Below are positions 44,894 to 56,305 of a stretch of 64,000 nt of DNA, one piece after another. The translations under genes and the position numbers were made by a program. The notes below the pieces were generated by a model. The model was not told the DNA's origin. It ran no database searches and saw nothing but the letters and a program-made list of their open reading frames with translations. Source of the stretch: Arachnopeziza araneosa (taxonomy: Eukaryota > Ascomycota > Leotiomycetes > Helotiales > Arachnopezizaceae); NCBI GenBank assembly GCA_003988855.1, contig QYAI01000028.1, forward strand, positions 372,001 through 436,000. Reading direction: 5' to 3'. Position 1 is the first letter of the stretch; each line of letters starts with the position of its first letter.

Positions 44894-45510
44894 TTGGCGC
44901 GAATGCTTCCGAAGGGCAGTTGGTGGCTGAAGGTCGAGGAATAAATAGCAGAGGCGATGATGCTCGGTTAAGTTACGACTGTGGATTACTCAGGTGTCTG
45001 AAATTCTGCTTCAAACCCGGCTCTACAGGGACGAATTGAAGCGGCCGAGATTAGCACTTTGACATCAGAAACGATATCAAAGCGACCACGCATCAGATAC
45101 GAATCCCGTGAGTGGAAATGCTCCCAAACAAAGTCATATGTAACCAGAAAGCTCTCATACTACGAGCAGTAGCTCGTGTGCTGATTGCACAGGTGCGAGG
45201 CGGTCAAAATTCTTCTTCGCCAAAGCGTCAGGAGATCTAAAGTCGGAGCGCGAATACCACAATTTCTATTCTACCAAAGTCGATGAAAATTCTAGACAAA
45301 GAAAGATGAGTATCTAAGAAATAGGATTGAGGCTCGTCTCCTAGAACGCAGATAATTTCGAAGGGAAACATCAAGTGCTGGCTAACTCGGTGGCAGGATG
45401 ATACCTCCATATTTAGTACGAAGTCTTCAAAATGTGAGAAACCGTGTTTCAAGGATCTTAAACATGGGTGAAGGAATTTGTTATGAATTCGTGGATGCTA
45501 ATCTCTTGTA
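44894..45510. promoter_or_regulatory. intergenic region upstream of the unknown gene
   Basis: 617 bp. The copy TGCTTCCGAAG at 44904-44914 lies 11 bp before the start codon of the minus-strand unknown gene, inside the presumed 5' UTR or core promoter. The rest (45000-45510) is AT-rich with no gene seen and includes the 3' region of the dioxygenase. Confidence 0.4.
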
Positions 45511-46739
45511 TTAAGCAATAGGCAGACCCAGCGCTTCACGGCGAGAAGTCGAAACTGGGTCCAAATACGGCTGTTCACCAATGGAACTTGCTCTGATGCC
45601 TGTTCGTACTGCACCTTCCACCAGATGTGTGTCAGGCTGTGAAGATACATATTAGCCATGGGTCATCAAAGAGTTTGCAAGCACATACCGTAGCAGCATG
45701 CCACACACAGCTATTGTTCCATATTGCGGTCGCTCCCTTCGTCCAATGCATCCTTGCCACACAATCATGATTCAACGTAATCAGTCTCAGTATGTACTCC
45801 CTAATCATCTTGTCCTCGTAATCGTACACACCGTTGATTCTCGTGACGTGTAGCCCATATCCCGCAAAGATTGACTTCCATCCCGTCTGTCGATTCGTAC
45901 GAACGACGGGGTGGACGGGCGCAAATTCATATCCGACGTTCAAGGGCGAACCACGGGGCGACATGACCTCGTAGCCACCGGCTTCGCAAGCTGAGCGAAA
46001 GACGGGTTGCGCACACGTTGCCGTCAGAGTTTCGAGCCAGGCTCGCATGGGTGGTGAGATGCGGTCATAGATCTCATAGCCAGAGCACCAAAGGGTGTCT
46101 CCTCCATGCAGAGGAGTCTCTTCCATCATCAGACAACTGAAGTCAGAAGGGCAATTTTCAAAGGTCGCTATTCATTTTGCTGTCAGTGAGTGAAATCAAA
46201 TTGGAAAGGAAACACCAACCATCGCTGTGCCACTCCCTGCTCAGATCTTTCGGTTCTTTAGTATTCTTGCCAGCCATGGTCTTGTACAGCTTCTTGGCGG
46301 CTTCCGAGTTGATCACATATCTGCTCTCAATCAGTTCACAGCACTCTCATCAAAAGGTGTTCACATGCATGTTTTCGTCAGTTTTGCCATTCCCCATCGG
46401 GATGTTGCCTGGGTCTCGGTACAACGGGTGAGCATGCAGTCCGTATTCTTTCGGTCTTCCGCTCAGTTTGCCCACGAGATCCGTGAACCGCTTCAAATCA
46501 TCGACAGAGAGATCCAGTTGACTCTCTCTGAAGAAAACCACACCGCGCTCGCTGATGATCACAGCCAGATCACGGATCTGTTCCTCTGCATTGGAAGCGT
46601 GAAGGATGTCGTTGATCTTCGCTTTTGTGTACTCGCGTCCAATGATGGGCGTCACTTCGACGTAATCCAGGTGATCAAGAGACCCGCCATACTTCATGGG
46701 CGTGTAGCGAAGTTCATGTTCCGTATTTGCGGCAATCAT
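45511..46739 (-). CDS. TauD/TfdA-type 2-oxoglutarate dioxygenase (361 aa)
   Basis: Four exons: 46739-46365, 46325-46220, 46167-45689, 45636-45511; all joins in frame. Fungal TauD-family features: ISERGVVFFRES, LSGRPKEYGLHAHP, the iron site HxD (EWHSDATFE), GGDTLWCSGYEIYDRIS, HPVVRTNRQTGWKSIFA (with the 2-oxoglutarate Arg) and the distal His in WNNSCVWHAAT. Such enzymes oxidise taurine, sulfonates, sulfate esters or other small acids in the cytosol. The Met at 46739 starts the conserved MIAANTEHELRYTP. It could be the last gene of the metabolite cluster (a tailoring oxygenase), or an unrelated sulfur-scavenging enzyme; its promoter lacks the shared motif, which favours the latter. Confidence 0.87.
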
Positions 46740-47515
46740 TTTGGCAGTGTGTCTTGGAAGTCGCTGGAGTCTCTGAGTTTGGCCTCTCTCATACACAAGT
46801 TCTCGCATTTATAGCAAATTAAAGCCGGTACTATATCCGCCATATGACAACCGGGTAGTGGGAGACTCGAACTGCCGAGCTCTTGCTCGTGTGGGGTCTC
46901 GCGATAACTGAAGGTTGGTGGGTGACTTGGCGGTGACTCTTGACAAATCATCTTATTCTGTGTGTTGAAGGAAGTCAACTTCCGTCTCTAGCAAGTGTTC
47001 TGCTTTCATAAGCCGTCGTTGCGGGGGTGGGACCTACCTCGTAGTGTTCACCTGAAGTGGGACACAGCAGCTCAGCTCCCGTCTAACAGAAGAGATTCAA
47101 TCTCCAGAGGAAAACAATTGCTTCAAAAAAGAGGTAGGTAGACATGAATACACCTTGCAAGCATGGAAGAGATTGATAGTGAGGCGATAGTCCACTAGTT
47201 TCTCCTGGCTGGTTTATCTCATAGCGTTTTGATGTACCCCAGATATTGGTACCCTATGGGTGTCAGTCGGTTATCTCGGCAACAACACACCTGCAGCTCT
47301 CTTATTGCACAACCTGGCCAATTGTTCATCATTGATTGGACCCTCAAAGCTATGCCATTCGCGTAAAGCATGCACCCCAGCTGTGGCTTTTCTTCCAAGT
47401 ATATAGGGTAATGTGGAGAAGCATAGAGTCTTGACAAACAACAGCTTCTTGCATTCTCAAATATCAAGACTTCACTTACACCAGAGGGAGACTGAGAACT
47501 CGAAAGGACACAGCT
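46740..47515. promoter_or_regulatory. divergent promoter of TauD-type and sugar-transporter genes
   Basis: 776 bp between two divergent genes. No TTCGGAA(C/G)C copy was found. A minus-strand open frame (46736-46978) overlaps the dioxygenase start but lacks features. Confidence 0.45.
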
Positions 47516-49392
47516 ATGAATTCTGTACCCGTCTCTGCAAATCCTTTAAAGCGCGATGTTAGAAGTCATAGCAAATGTCTTGCCATCTGCTTCTTTCTAA
47601 CCATGGGTACCTTTCAATATGGACTCGATTATGCTCTTATTGGAGGGTTTCTTTCGTAAGCATTCTCTACCAAGTTTCACAATTCCGACTTATGATGACT
47701 TCAGCATGCCAGGATTTCTCAAGGTGTACGGCTACTATTCGCCTCAGCTCAAAAAATGGAACATTGATGTAAGCCTCTTACCACCAAGCTGAAGGTTGCC
47801 ACTAACAAGTTCAAAGCCAACTGTTCAACAACTCATTTCATCGCTAGTGACAATTGGCACTTTCGCTTCGTCCCTCATGGTTGGCCCCCTCAGCGCCAAG
47901 TTTGGACGAAGAAGCGGGCTCTGGGCTGCAGCCGCTCTCAATGCCATTGCCACCGCAATCATGCTTGGTACCACGAGTGTTGGAGGACTTTATGCTGCAC
48001 GTCTCATTCTGGGTACCGTTCCTTCTCCTCAACCCACAAGATGATGAACTCATATTTGATAGGTATCTCAGTCGGCTGGTTCTTCACTTTTTCTCAGCTC
48101 TATGTCCATGAAGCAGCTCCGGCTCATCTGCGAGGTGTTGTCTTTGGCTTCTACCAGGTGATGCTCTCTGTTGGTTCCATCACAGGTGCTTCAGTCGATT
48201 TCGGTACCCACACCATCTTGACCAGACGTAGCTATCAGATTCCATTGTCGATATTCTTCGTTGCCCCTACCGTTTTATCTATCACCATGCTATTCTTTCC
48301 TGAAAGTCCAAGATGGTTGATGGTAATGGGTCGAGAAGAAGAGGCGGAGAAAGCGCTCAGAAGGCTGAGATCAAGCGATATTGACGAGCATGAGTTTCAA
48401 GCTGAGCTGAATGAGATCAAGGGGTCAACGAGAGATCAACTGCAGAAAAATACAAAGGCGTTGTGGTTAGAGATGTGGCGTGGGACCAACCTGAGACGTA
48501 CACTACTCTGTCTTTCTATTGTCTGCTTTCATGCTGCCAACGGTGAGTCATAATCCCTATTCTGCCTCATAAGTACGCGCACTTACTGTTTTCAAGGTTC
48601 ATCCTGGGTCACCATATACACAACTTACTTCCTAACCATCGCCGGGGTTCCTAACGCCTTCGCATATTCCGTGATGATAACCTGTATCGGTCTTCTTGGT
48701 TGCTTTTTCAGTCTCGCATTCACACGCTATATAAATCGTCGGACTGTAATTATAGTTGGATGTTCTGCGTGCGCAATCTGTCAGTTAATCATGGCCGTGG
48801 TTTGGACCGTGAAACCAGCATCAGAAGTGGCAGGAAAATGCGTTGTTGCTTTCATTTCACTGTTCACCTTTTTCTACGTTGCGTATTGTAAGTGACATCT
48901 TATCCGAAGGAAATTGTGATGATATAACAGAATCTGACGAGAATAGCACCAACGGCCTGGCTTGTAGGTGGCGAATTGCCCAACAACCAACTTCGCCCTT
49001 TCACCTACGGACTAGCCACAGCACTAAACTTTGTTGGAAACTGGCTCGGAACATTCACCGCCCCGTACTTCATCAATCCAGCTAAACTTGACTGGAGTGC
49101 AAAGTATGGATATATTTGGTTTGGGACGAATACGGTATTGGTGCTGTTTACCATCTTTTTCATCCCTGAGACACGTGATCGCACTTTGGAGGAAATTCAT
49201 GAGATGTTTGAGAATAAGGTACCAACGCATAAGTTCAAGACTTATGTTTGTACGGGGATTGAAACATATGCTCAGGAGGGCATTAAGAAAGCGAATATTT
49301 TGACGGAGAAGAAGCTTTATGAAGGTGGCAATGAAAAGGTCCACGCAGGTCACATTGAAACTCGGTCAACTTCAAGCGGCCAAGGCGTTTAA
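47516..49392 (+). CDS. MFS sugar transporter (538 aa)
   Basis: Six exons: 47516-47655, 47705-47768, 47817-48012, 48063-48542, 48597-48887, 48947-49392; all joins in frame. Sugar-porter signatures: GTFQYGLDYALIGGFLSMPGF near TM1, GPLSAKFGRRSG after TM2, PESPRWLMVMGREEEAEKALRRLR in the central loop, and PETRDRTLEEIHEMF before the C-terminal tail. Twelve membrane segments. It fits the fungal alpha-glucoside/hexose proton symporters (PF00083) at the plasma membrane; the exact sugar cannot be told. It is divergent from the TauD-type gene and is probably outside the metabolite cluster. Confidence 0.9.
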
Positions 49393-50577
49393 GGAACATG
49401 TCGCATCTTACAGCGCGGTAAGCGTAAGAGGATAAGATCAGGTGGTTTGACTTAACTGGCTCGCGATATACTCTCCTTCATTAAGACCTTCCATTTGAGG
49501 CTTAAAATCAAGCTTTGATATTGCACAATGCTGCAAATTCTTCGTTGATATCCTTCGAATGGCTGTGATTGTTCAAAATCCAAACAGAGATTTGTTACTG
49601 TGTTCTAGCACAAAAGGCTCAGTAGCAAGAAGGGTATTGTACGAGGGGCAGAGGAGCAGCCAATAAAATAAGAATCTCGTTGGCCCTCAGCTAGCTCTCG
49701 ATATGTATATTTCGGAAGAATAACCTGAGCAAAGAACCCAAAACAAGAACAACGTACGCGCGTGAAGAACCCAAAAACCAGTGTAAACAACAAATAAGAA
49801 ACAAGTAGTTGAATCAGTGTATGAGTATGAAGAGAATATCAATGAAATCCGTATGATCAATGCTTCATTCGTAACAACGAAATCTATCCTTTCTTCTCTA
49901 TGCCTAGAAATCCTCTTCCGTGTATGCTCCGTGTCTTGTCCATGTCTCTCTGTAGATGCTCTGTAGGACCTCCTTTATAGAGAGTCCTACGCACGTGCTC
50001 TCGCTAGTAAAACGACGGAAAAATGTCATGTACCCTAGAACCCCACTACAGTATTTGTAGCAAAGAGGCTTGAACCGGAGAAGCAGGTTGGCAAGGGTCA
50101 TAGGACGAACATAGCGATGACCATGTGAGGATGTTCCTTGGTTGGTGTTTAATATCCATGTGAAGACTATCCCCTGCGCTTTGAGCAACAAAGAATGCTC
50201 CTTGATATTACCTACATACCATACGAACTAGATGTAGATTGCATATTTTCCCCTAGCGTTAGAAGTGTAGTCAATCTCGACAAGAGTGAAAGCAGATTGA
50301 CATCCTTATCGGTTATTCAAGTCAAACAACTTCTTTCCGACGTAGAACTCCGTCGTACATTTCTCCGTTGCCGGAATACCTCATCTTGGGGGTGCCTCTG
50401 GAACATTTCCCACAATCCCGCCATAGATTTGTCCATTGCCGGGATGCAGCTTATCTGGACTTTGCAAATCCAAAGTAGGCCACAAACCCGGTATCAAAAC
50501 GCTTGTCGAAATTTTGAAATCTCCTGGATATTCAATATCTCAAAGGTATGCCTTGTGATAAGTGGGCCTAAAAGATA
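49393..50577. other. intergenic region
   Basis: 1.2 kb with no convincing gene. Short frames on both strands (for example 50195-50632) show no domain. It may include decayed 5' parts of the broken gene that follows. Confidence 0.4.
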
Positions 50578-50595
50578 TTGGAAGGGGATAAGACA

Positions 50596-51542
50596 ATGGT
50601 TCAATTCTTTGTTTTCAACCTTTGGATTATGACTCTGTCTTGGGACCCGCTAATCTTGAAGTATTTTGTCAAGGGAGATCTGCCTGCTGCCCAAAGGAAT
50701 GATACTAAACTACGAAAGGAGTTGAACAGCCTCAAATCCGTTCCAGGATCTGTACCATGTACGTATGCCCAATATCTTGTGGATAAAAATACTGGAATGT
50801 CTCCAAATGCAGGAGAATGGAAGTTGATTCTCAAGAATGTCAAACTATACGGAAAGAATCTCTTCACTGGGGTGTCTGACAAGGACTCCGACGCTTTTGC
50901 GGATAAAGTTGATCGAATAGTTTTTAGAAACAAAATTCCCAAAGGCTCAGCCGAAAAAGGACATCGAGAATATATCCTAAAGCTAAGATGTGCTTTTATG
51001 TGCAGTAAATGGATCGCCGAGACCGAAGACGAGCCCCTGAATAGACCTATGTGCGAGGCTGGATATGCTTCTGATCCTACCGCGAGATTAGCCCAGCACG
51101 TCTCACAGAAATTCCAATTACTTGATGAATCTAGTGGATGCAATCTGCATGGTCAAATATCCTAACTTCGTCATGGAGCAATATGTCGTTCACCACATCT
51201 TTCATCACACGCACGCCATATTCGACGAGATCATGGCTCATAGGTGGGGTTTAGCATATGTTCATTTTGGAGGTGGATATTTGCATGCACCCGCTGGAAT
51301 GGATTATAAGGGATCTATGACGGTTGATGGCGAGCACTACAAGCGCTTGCAGAAGAAATTGCAGAAGGACAGGGGTTTCGCGGAGAGAATCACAATTGGA
51401 TTGGACAAATTTAAGATGACTGCTGAGAAGGCATCGATCAGTAGCTTGACAGAAAGCAGAGGAGCTGGCCCGGAAATGTGACGAACAGACCGAACTGAAG
51501 GCGAATTATGGCAGGAGTTTCAGGATGAAACAGATGCTCTAA
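50596..51542 (+). pseudogene. frame-broken unrecognised gene
   Basis: Three consecutive open stretches read as one protein but in three frames: 50596 to about 51120 (MVQFFVFNLWIMTLSWDP... to CEAGYASDPTARLAQHVSQKFQ), about 51122 to 51460 (MNLVDAICMVKYPNFVMEQY... to ISSLTE) and about 51462 to 51542 (ELARKCDEQTELKANYG). Each change is one base. The composition is protein-like throughout (helical, Lys/Glu-rich), and a Gly-rich motif HFGGGYLHAPAG is visible. I do not recognise the family; the CEAGYASDP...QH part recalls uncharacterised fungal proteins. Either a recent pseudogene or clustered sequencing errors. Confidence 0.5.
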
Positions 51543-51967
51543 TGGGGTATCTGGCTGATTGATGTACACAAAAAGTGAATCAATGAGAATTTTACGCTGA
51601 ATCTGAGACTATTGATTGTTTTCTACATTGTCGCTAAACTTAATCTCACGGAGACAGATCCACCATTCACGGCTACGAGATATGATAGATCACTGAAATG
51701 ATACAGGTCAGTAATACTTTCTTCACAACCTACTATCTAAAAGCAAGGTATGAATAACTTTTTCTTCAAAGTTATCGAGCTATCCTCAAGCCGTGCATTT
51801 TCTACCTTAAACACATTACACTTATCGAGAACCCCGAGATGCATTGCACAAGTTTCCTCGACCTCTTAACGAACTCCATGATCCAAACCAACAGTTTCTC
51901 ACTTAAGTACAAGATGATATCGATATGTTAATTTAATTATTCAAACTTTCAATTTAAATAAATCATA
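51543..51967. other. intergenic region
   Basis: 425 bp, AT-rich; nothing recognised. Confidence 0.35.
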
Positions 51968-52524
51968 ATGTTTCGCACCGCGCTTTTCCTAGACCTCAAG
52001 ATGTTGGCTAGGCTTAGGGTTTTATCGCTATGGGCATCACAATACAGAGCTTTATATTTGGCGAAAATGGCAAAGAAACAACTTCCTAAAGCAATACGCA
52101 TTGATCAAGGAATTCGCAATCACATTCCCCAACAATACGGCCTCTTCCAATTCACCACAAGAACCTTTCAACACGCACAAGGTTTTCACCAGAGCCAATG
52201 CTGCAACCAGCATGAGTACAAAGGCAACAAGGAACTGCGATATGCCACCGAGCTCAAGATTTGAACCTACATCGCCAACTTAGAAACGCTTGGTGATGAC
52301 TTCAACCTGGCAAGTGAGTCCAAACCGACCTCTTCAACAATATCAAGGGTGATGGGGCGACACAACAGAATCCCGAGACTCTTGGCGAGGATGATGAGGA
52401 AGCGGAAGATGAAGTTGCCGCAGTTGATAACTGGCTTAACAACAGTTTGGGGAGGCACGGAAGAAATATTCCAGATTTAGATCTTGAAGAGGCTTTTGAT
52501 ATGATCATGATGATCATGTTCTAA
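51968..52524 (+). pseudogene. possible second broken gene with an acidic C-terminus
   Basis: From 51968 (MFRTALFLDLKMLARLRVLSLW...) the coding-like signal changes frame near 52100 and again near 52265. The last stretch, about 52355-52524 after a GTGAGT...CAAG intron-like gap, codes for an acidic tail (NPETLGEDDEEAEDEVAAVDNWLNN...) ending in MIMMIMF. No family was recognised. The tract ends only 27 bp from the stop codon of the minus-strand FAD monooxygenase, in tail-to-tail orientation. It may be a spliced gene I could not model. Confidence 0.3.
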
Positions 52525-52550
52525 TTATCAATAACGCTTCAAACATCACA

Positions 52551-53873
52551 CTACTTCAAGGAGCTCTTCGCTTCTGATAACGACCCCTCTAAATCAAAAT
52601 CCCAAATCCAGCGATATCTGTCTATAATGTCCTGCTCAAGCTTGTTAAAATCATCTCCTATCTCTCCTTCAAAGGAGTTCACTTTCCCAGTCGTTCGACT
52701 GGCCGAGATAACACGCTGGGTTCTCTTCCTCCGTGTGTCGTCAAAAGCTTGAAACACTTTCTCCACGTCTCCCTTCTTTGCCTTTCCGAGTAGATTGCTC
52801 AATATGTATGCATCTTCAAAGGCCATCCCGGCACCAGCACCCAAGTGCGGTGTACTCGCATGCGCACTGTCACCCATCAAACAAATATTCCCTCGATAAT
52901 ATTTCTGTTCGTGCGGGACATCAAAGAAGCCCCACTTATCCTTCGTCTCAAACCTGCTTATCAGGTTGATGATGTTGCTTCCCCAACCTTTGAAATCTTT
53001 CACCATCTCTTCCGTGGTGGAAGGAATGATCCAATTCTCTTCGTTCCATTCCAGATCCCCTTTCTGTCGTACAGCGGCGATGTTGACAAACTTCCCATGC
53101 TCAACGGGGTAGGACATGATATACCCGCTGTAACCCACGTAGAGCTGACCATTCATGGCGAGTTCGTCCCCGAGAGTTTCGCGGGCCACGGCTTCAGGCA
53201 CAAGAGCACGATACGCATACTCGCCAGTGAACTTGGGCTTGAAGTCGGATCCAAAAACGGCAGGTCGAGTGACGCTTTTGATCCCATCACAACCCACAAC
53301 TGCATCTACAACCACATTCTCTCCATCCGCAAAAGCCAGCTCAACCTGTCCATTCTCCAAGGATTTTATCTCGGTCAGCCTCTTATTGAACTTTGTTGTC
53401 CCTTCAGGAACCAATGCGACAAGCTCATCCAAGAACCTCGCTCGATGTATGCAACTTCTGGTATAGATCCCTTCTCTCTCCAGCATTTCACCCAACCCGC
53501 CCTTTGTTCCTTCGAGATGGCATATCAAGTCACCATATTTCTTGCCATTTCCATTTTTGCTGTCCATCCCATATCGAAAGCTGGCCCACACGTCCTTCAG
53601 CGAAGGATACTCGGCTGAATTGCCTGTGGAGTATTTCTTGTAGCCCTTTAGGATAGCAGGAGAGATCATTCCCATGGCGCGAGTAACATTTGGGCCAAAT
53701 GCCACTCCGACGCCAATCTCGGCAAATGCTGGTGCGGATTCGTAGACGGTGACTTTGACATTTGCCGAGTAGGGCAAGAGGCCAATGGTGAGGGCAAGGC
53801 CAGCAAGACCGCCACCGATAACAGCAAGATTGATGGGCGCTGCTGCCCGGACGTCTTCGCCAGTTGAAGCCAT
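52551..53873 (-). CDS. FAD-dependent monooxygenase, salicylate hydroxylase type (440 aa)
   Basis: Single exon. Class A flavoprotein hydroxylase: N-terminal dinucleotide fold GGGLAGLA (residues ~20-27), the ARFLDELV region, the DG motif VGCDGIKSVTR, and the FAD ribityl-binding GD motif CLMGDSAHASTPHLGAGAGMAFEDA. The length fits the family. Members use NAD(P)H and O2 to hydroxylate salicylate or other phenolic acids in the cytosol. The Met at 53873 is chosen as start; an in-frame Met at 53981 would add 36 residues that look like a mitochondrial-type leader but could be 5' UTR. There is no clear cluster partner nearby. Confidence 0.9.
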   Translation of the reverse strand: MASTGEDVRAAAPINLAVIGGGLAGLALTIGLLPYSANVKVTVYESAPAFAEIGVGVAFGPNVTRAMGMISPAILKGYKKYSTGNSAEYPSLKDVWASFRYGMDSKNGNGKKYGDLICHLEGTKGGLGEMLEREGIYTRSCIHRARFLDELVALVPEGTTKFNKRLTEIKSLENGQVELAFADGENVVVDAVVGCDGIKSVTRPAVFGSDFKPKFTGEYAYRALVPEAVARETLGDELAMNGQLYVGYSGYIMSYPVEHGKFVNIAAVRQKGDLEWNEENWIIPSTTEEMVKDFKGWGSNIINLISRFETKDKWGFFDVPHEQKYYRGNICLMGDSAHASTPHLGAGAGMAFEDAYILSNLLGKAKKGDVEKVFQAFDDTRRKRTQRVISASRTTGKVNSFEGEIGDDFNKLEQDIIDRYRWIWDFDLEGSLSEAKSSLK

Positions 53874-53981
53874 GTTCGGACAGTTTCGCTTGATCCTTTG
53901 GAAGCCTGGAAGCTCAGCACTCTGGAAAGAAGACGAAAATTCTCTCAGGAGAAGTGTTCCAAGAGTGAAGGAAGATGGCAC

Positions 53982-55161
53982 ATTGTATCTCGGCTGTTGG
54001 TTCTTGAGATCTAATAATCACGCTATTGGATGGCCACAGAGGAGCGCCTTCAAACATGCTGCTCCTCTACCAATAGGTTCAGAGGATTGTGAATCCCTTC
54101 TGGCGCGCCTTAACCCCACCATTCGACCAAAACCCGGATAAGAGACTCGGGGTTCCGAGCCAAAGGTAATTGGTCCTAGGGAGAGACATGCAGTGCAAAG
54201 ATGGGGCGGCACAGCACGGCACGGCACGATAGCAGGGCCCCAGCTTCCCGGGAGATGACTGTGGAAGCAGCCGCAATTGCCGCCTAGGAGCATGCTAAAG
54301 CGGCAGAAAGCTGCAGGAAGCTCACAAGCTTCCTGCCACAAGTTGCTCTTTTAAATGTAATATTGGTTCAAGACCTAATCTATCTCTTAACGTTGCAATC
54401 ATTTTGAAATCATCTCTTGGCAGTATCCACACTCGAAATTCAAGATGGACCTGTAGGTTGAGGCGTGGATATGCATTGTTTTCTACACTTTACTCCGGCT
54501 TGAAGCTGCAACCACCCTCTCTGCATCAGCCGTCTGTACATCTGCACTTCCATTCTAGAACAAACTCCAGCCGGTGATCATTAACCTAGGGCGCCATTCT
54601 CGGGAGCATTCACTTCTCATCTTGCTAGCGAATATCTCAAACGCGTTGATACGGCCAGTCAGCCATCTGGGCCAATACCCTCGGTACTTGGCACTTCACT
54701 TATCACCCATGCAATCCATTGGGTATTGAAGGCACATCTACTATTTGACAAATGCAGAAATAGTCAATGCTATCAAGTACGAATTCATTGCCCAGGTGAT
54801 TATTCTTGAGTTTCTAAATTCGTTAGAACCAATGCTCTCAACAGACCCCAGGAATTGTTGCACCAACTTTGGCTAGAGTCTCTTTTGCGGTTTACCTCCT
54901 GAAGTTCATTGGTTTCAACAAAAGGTTATATGCCGTACGGCGAGGGACACGACGGAACTTTGGTGGACAGCAAGCCCAGCGTAATCGTGGAAGAAGGACA
55001 GAATACAGCTGTGACAATAACCCAGCTGCAGGAGCGGACAGCCAAGAGAATATTCTGCCGATTCAGAATGTTCGAGCAAGCGTATATAAAATAAGATGAT
55101 TGGAAGAGTTCGAAATTCATTCTTGTACTGTACAAAGACTAAAACACCCGGATCATTACAT
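53982..55161. other. intergenic region
   Basis: 1.2 kb between the 5' end of the FAD monooxygenase and the 3' end of the eisosome gene. Contains GGCACGGCACGGCACG-like short repeats near 54210. Short frames on both strands at 54870-55130 do not look real. Confidence 0.4.
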
Positions 55162-56305
55162 TCACCCACCCCTAAGAACGAATCATGCATCATACAACTC
55201 AGAATTACTAAAGCTATCAGCTTATTGTAAAGAAAGGTTGAAGGAGCATACCCATTTGTTCCAACAGCGACGCTAGGAGACGCACCACTGCTCACTCTGC
55301 TACCCTCAACGCCATGATGAGCTTCCTCACCAGCAACACTTCCTTCAACATGATGACTGACTGCACTTGGCATTAGATTCTCCTGGAGTGCATGCGACGG
55401 CACCTCCTCCAATTCAGGTTGCCAGTCTCTGAGGTCATCTTCGGCGTCATTTAGGACCTGGCGAGCTTGATTCACGTGGTCATATGCAGGACGGATATCG
55501 CCTGGTATAACAGGAGTATCGTCAATCAGGTTGAGAAGACGACGGCCATGACGAGCGAGAATGATCTGTTTCTCTGCACGCTCAATGGTAGCTGCGAATT
55601 CTGCGGCATACGCTTCCTTCAGCTTTTGTCTGGTCTGGAAAAATTAGCATATTCAAACCGTAGGATGAGATACATACCACGTTGGTCAATTGTGCTTCAG
55701 CGACCAAGTTCTCAGCCTCAGCCCGAACCAATTCCTGCTCCAATATGACCAGTTTTGCACTCTCTGGCTCCTTGATTTTCAGCTTTGCAATCTCGTCTGC
55801 AATCTTGGCCTTGTTGTCTCTGCTTGGTTGAACACTCTTCTCTGTATTGCGAATAGCCTTCAACACAGCCCTGCTATCATCTAGATTGTGGGCATAAAGA
55901 TCTTCCTGCTCACCAAGCTCTGATAGCAGGACACCGACCTTATCAGAGATATCGCTCACAGCATCGTCATTTGTAGCTTCACCCCAGTCGGATAGTTGGC
56001 TTGCAATGGACAGGCGCTCCTTGCCGGCGGCTTCGTAGCTTTGAATGAGATGATTCTCGGACTTGATCAATTTGAACAGCTTCTTGCTTAATTCGGGTTG
56101 GACTGTTCCGCGGAGGGAGGAGAAGCTAAAGCCATGACGATTGCCGGAAGAATTGGCGTTCTTGTTCGAACGGATGGAGAGGGCGCGATTCCTAGACAAC
56201 GTTTAGCAGTAGAATAGAACTGCGAGATTTGTTGGTGGTGGAAATCTACAGGTGCTGGAAAGGTCCAGTTTTATCAGTCGACTTTTGCGAATGACTTTGT
56301 CGCAT
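55162..56305 (-). CDS. pil1: eisosome core protein Pil1/Lsp1
   Basis: Exons 56305-56250, 56191-55678 and 55634 to about 55250, with a probable fourth tiny exon ending near 55162 (C-terminus less sure). The opening exon gives MRQSHSQKSTDKTGPFQHL. Then come SFSSLRGTVQPELSKKLFKLIKSENHLIQSYEAAGKERLSIASQLSDWGEATNDDAVSD and LVRAEAENLVAEAQLTNVTRQKLKEAYAAEFAATIERAEKQIILARHGRRLLNLID, the BAR-domain core of fungal eisosome proteins. They bend the plasma membrane into furrows by binding PI(4,5)P2 and are regulated by Pkh kinases. The acidic His-rich tail is normal for the filamentous forms. This is the Lsp1/Pil1 group; which paralogue is not decided. Confidence 0.93.

Noticed and set aside
52845..53618. 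257-codon plus-strand frame
   Set aside because: Exact antisense of the FAD monooxygenase, whose motifs are clear on the other strand.
53874..53981. upstream in-frame extension of the FAD monooxygenase
   Set aside because: Possible leader, but the Met at 53873 gives the usual start for the family; cannot be decided without transcript data.
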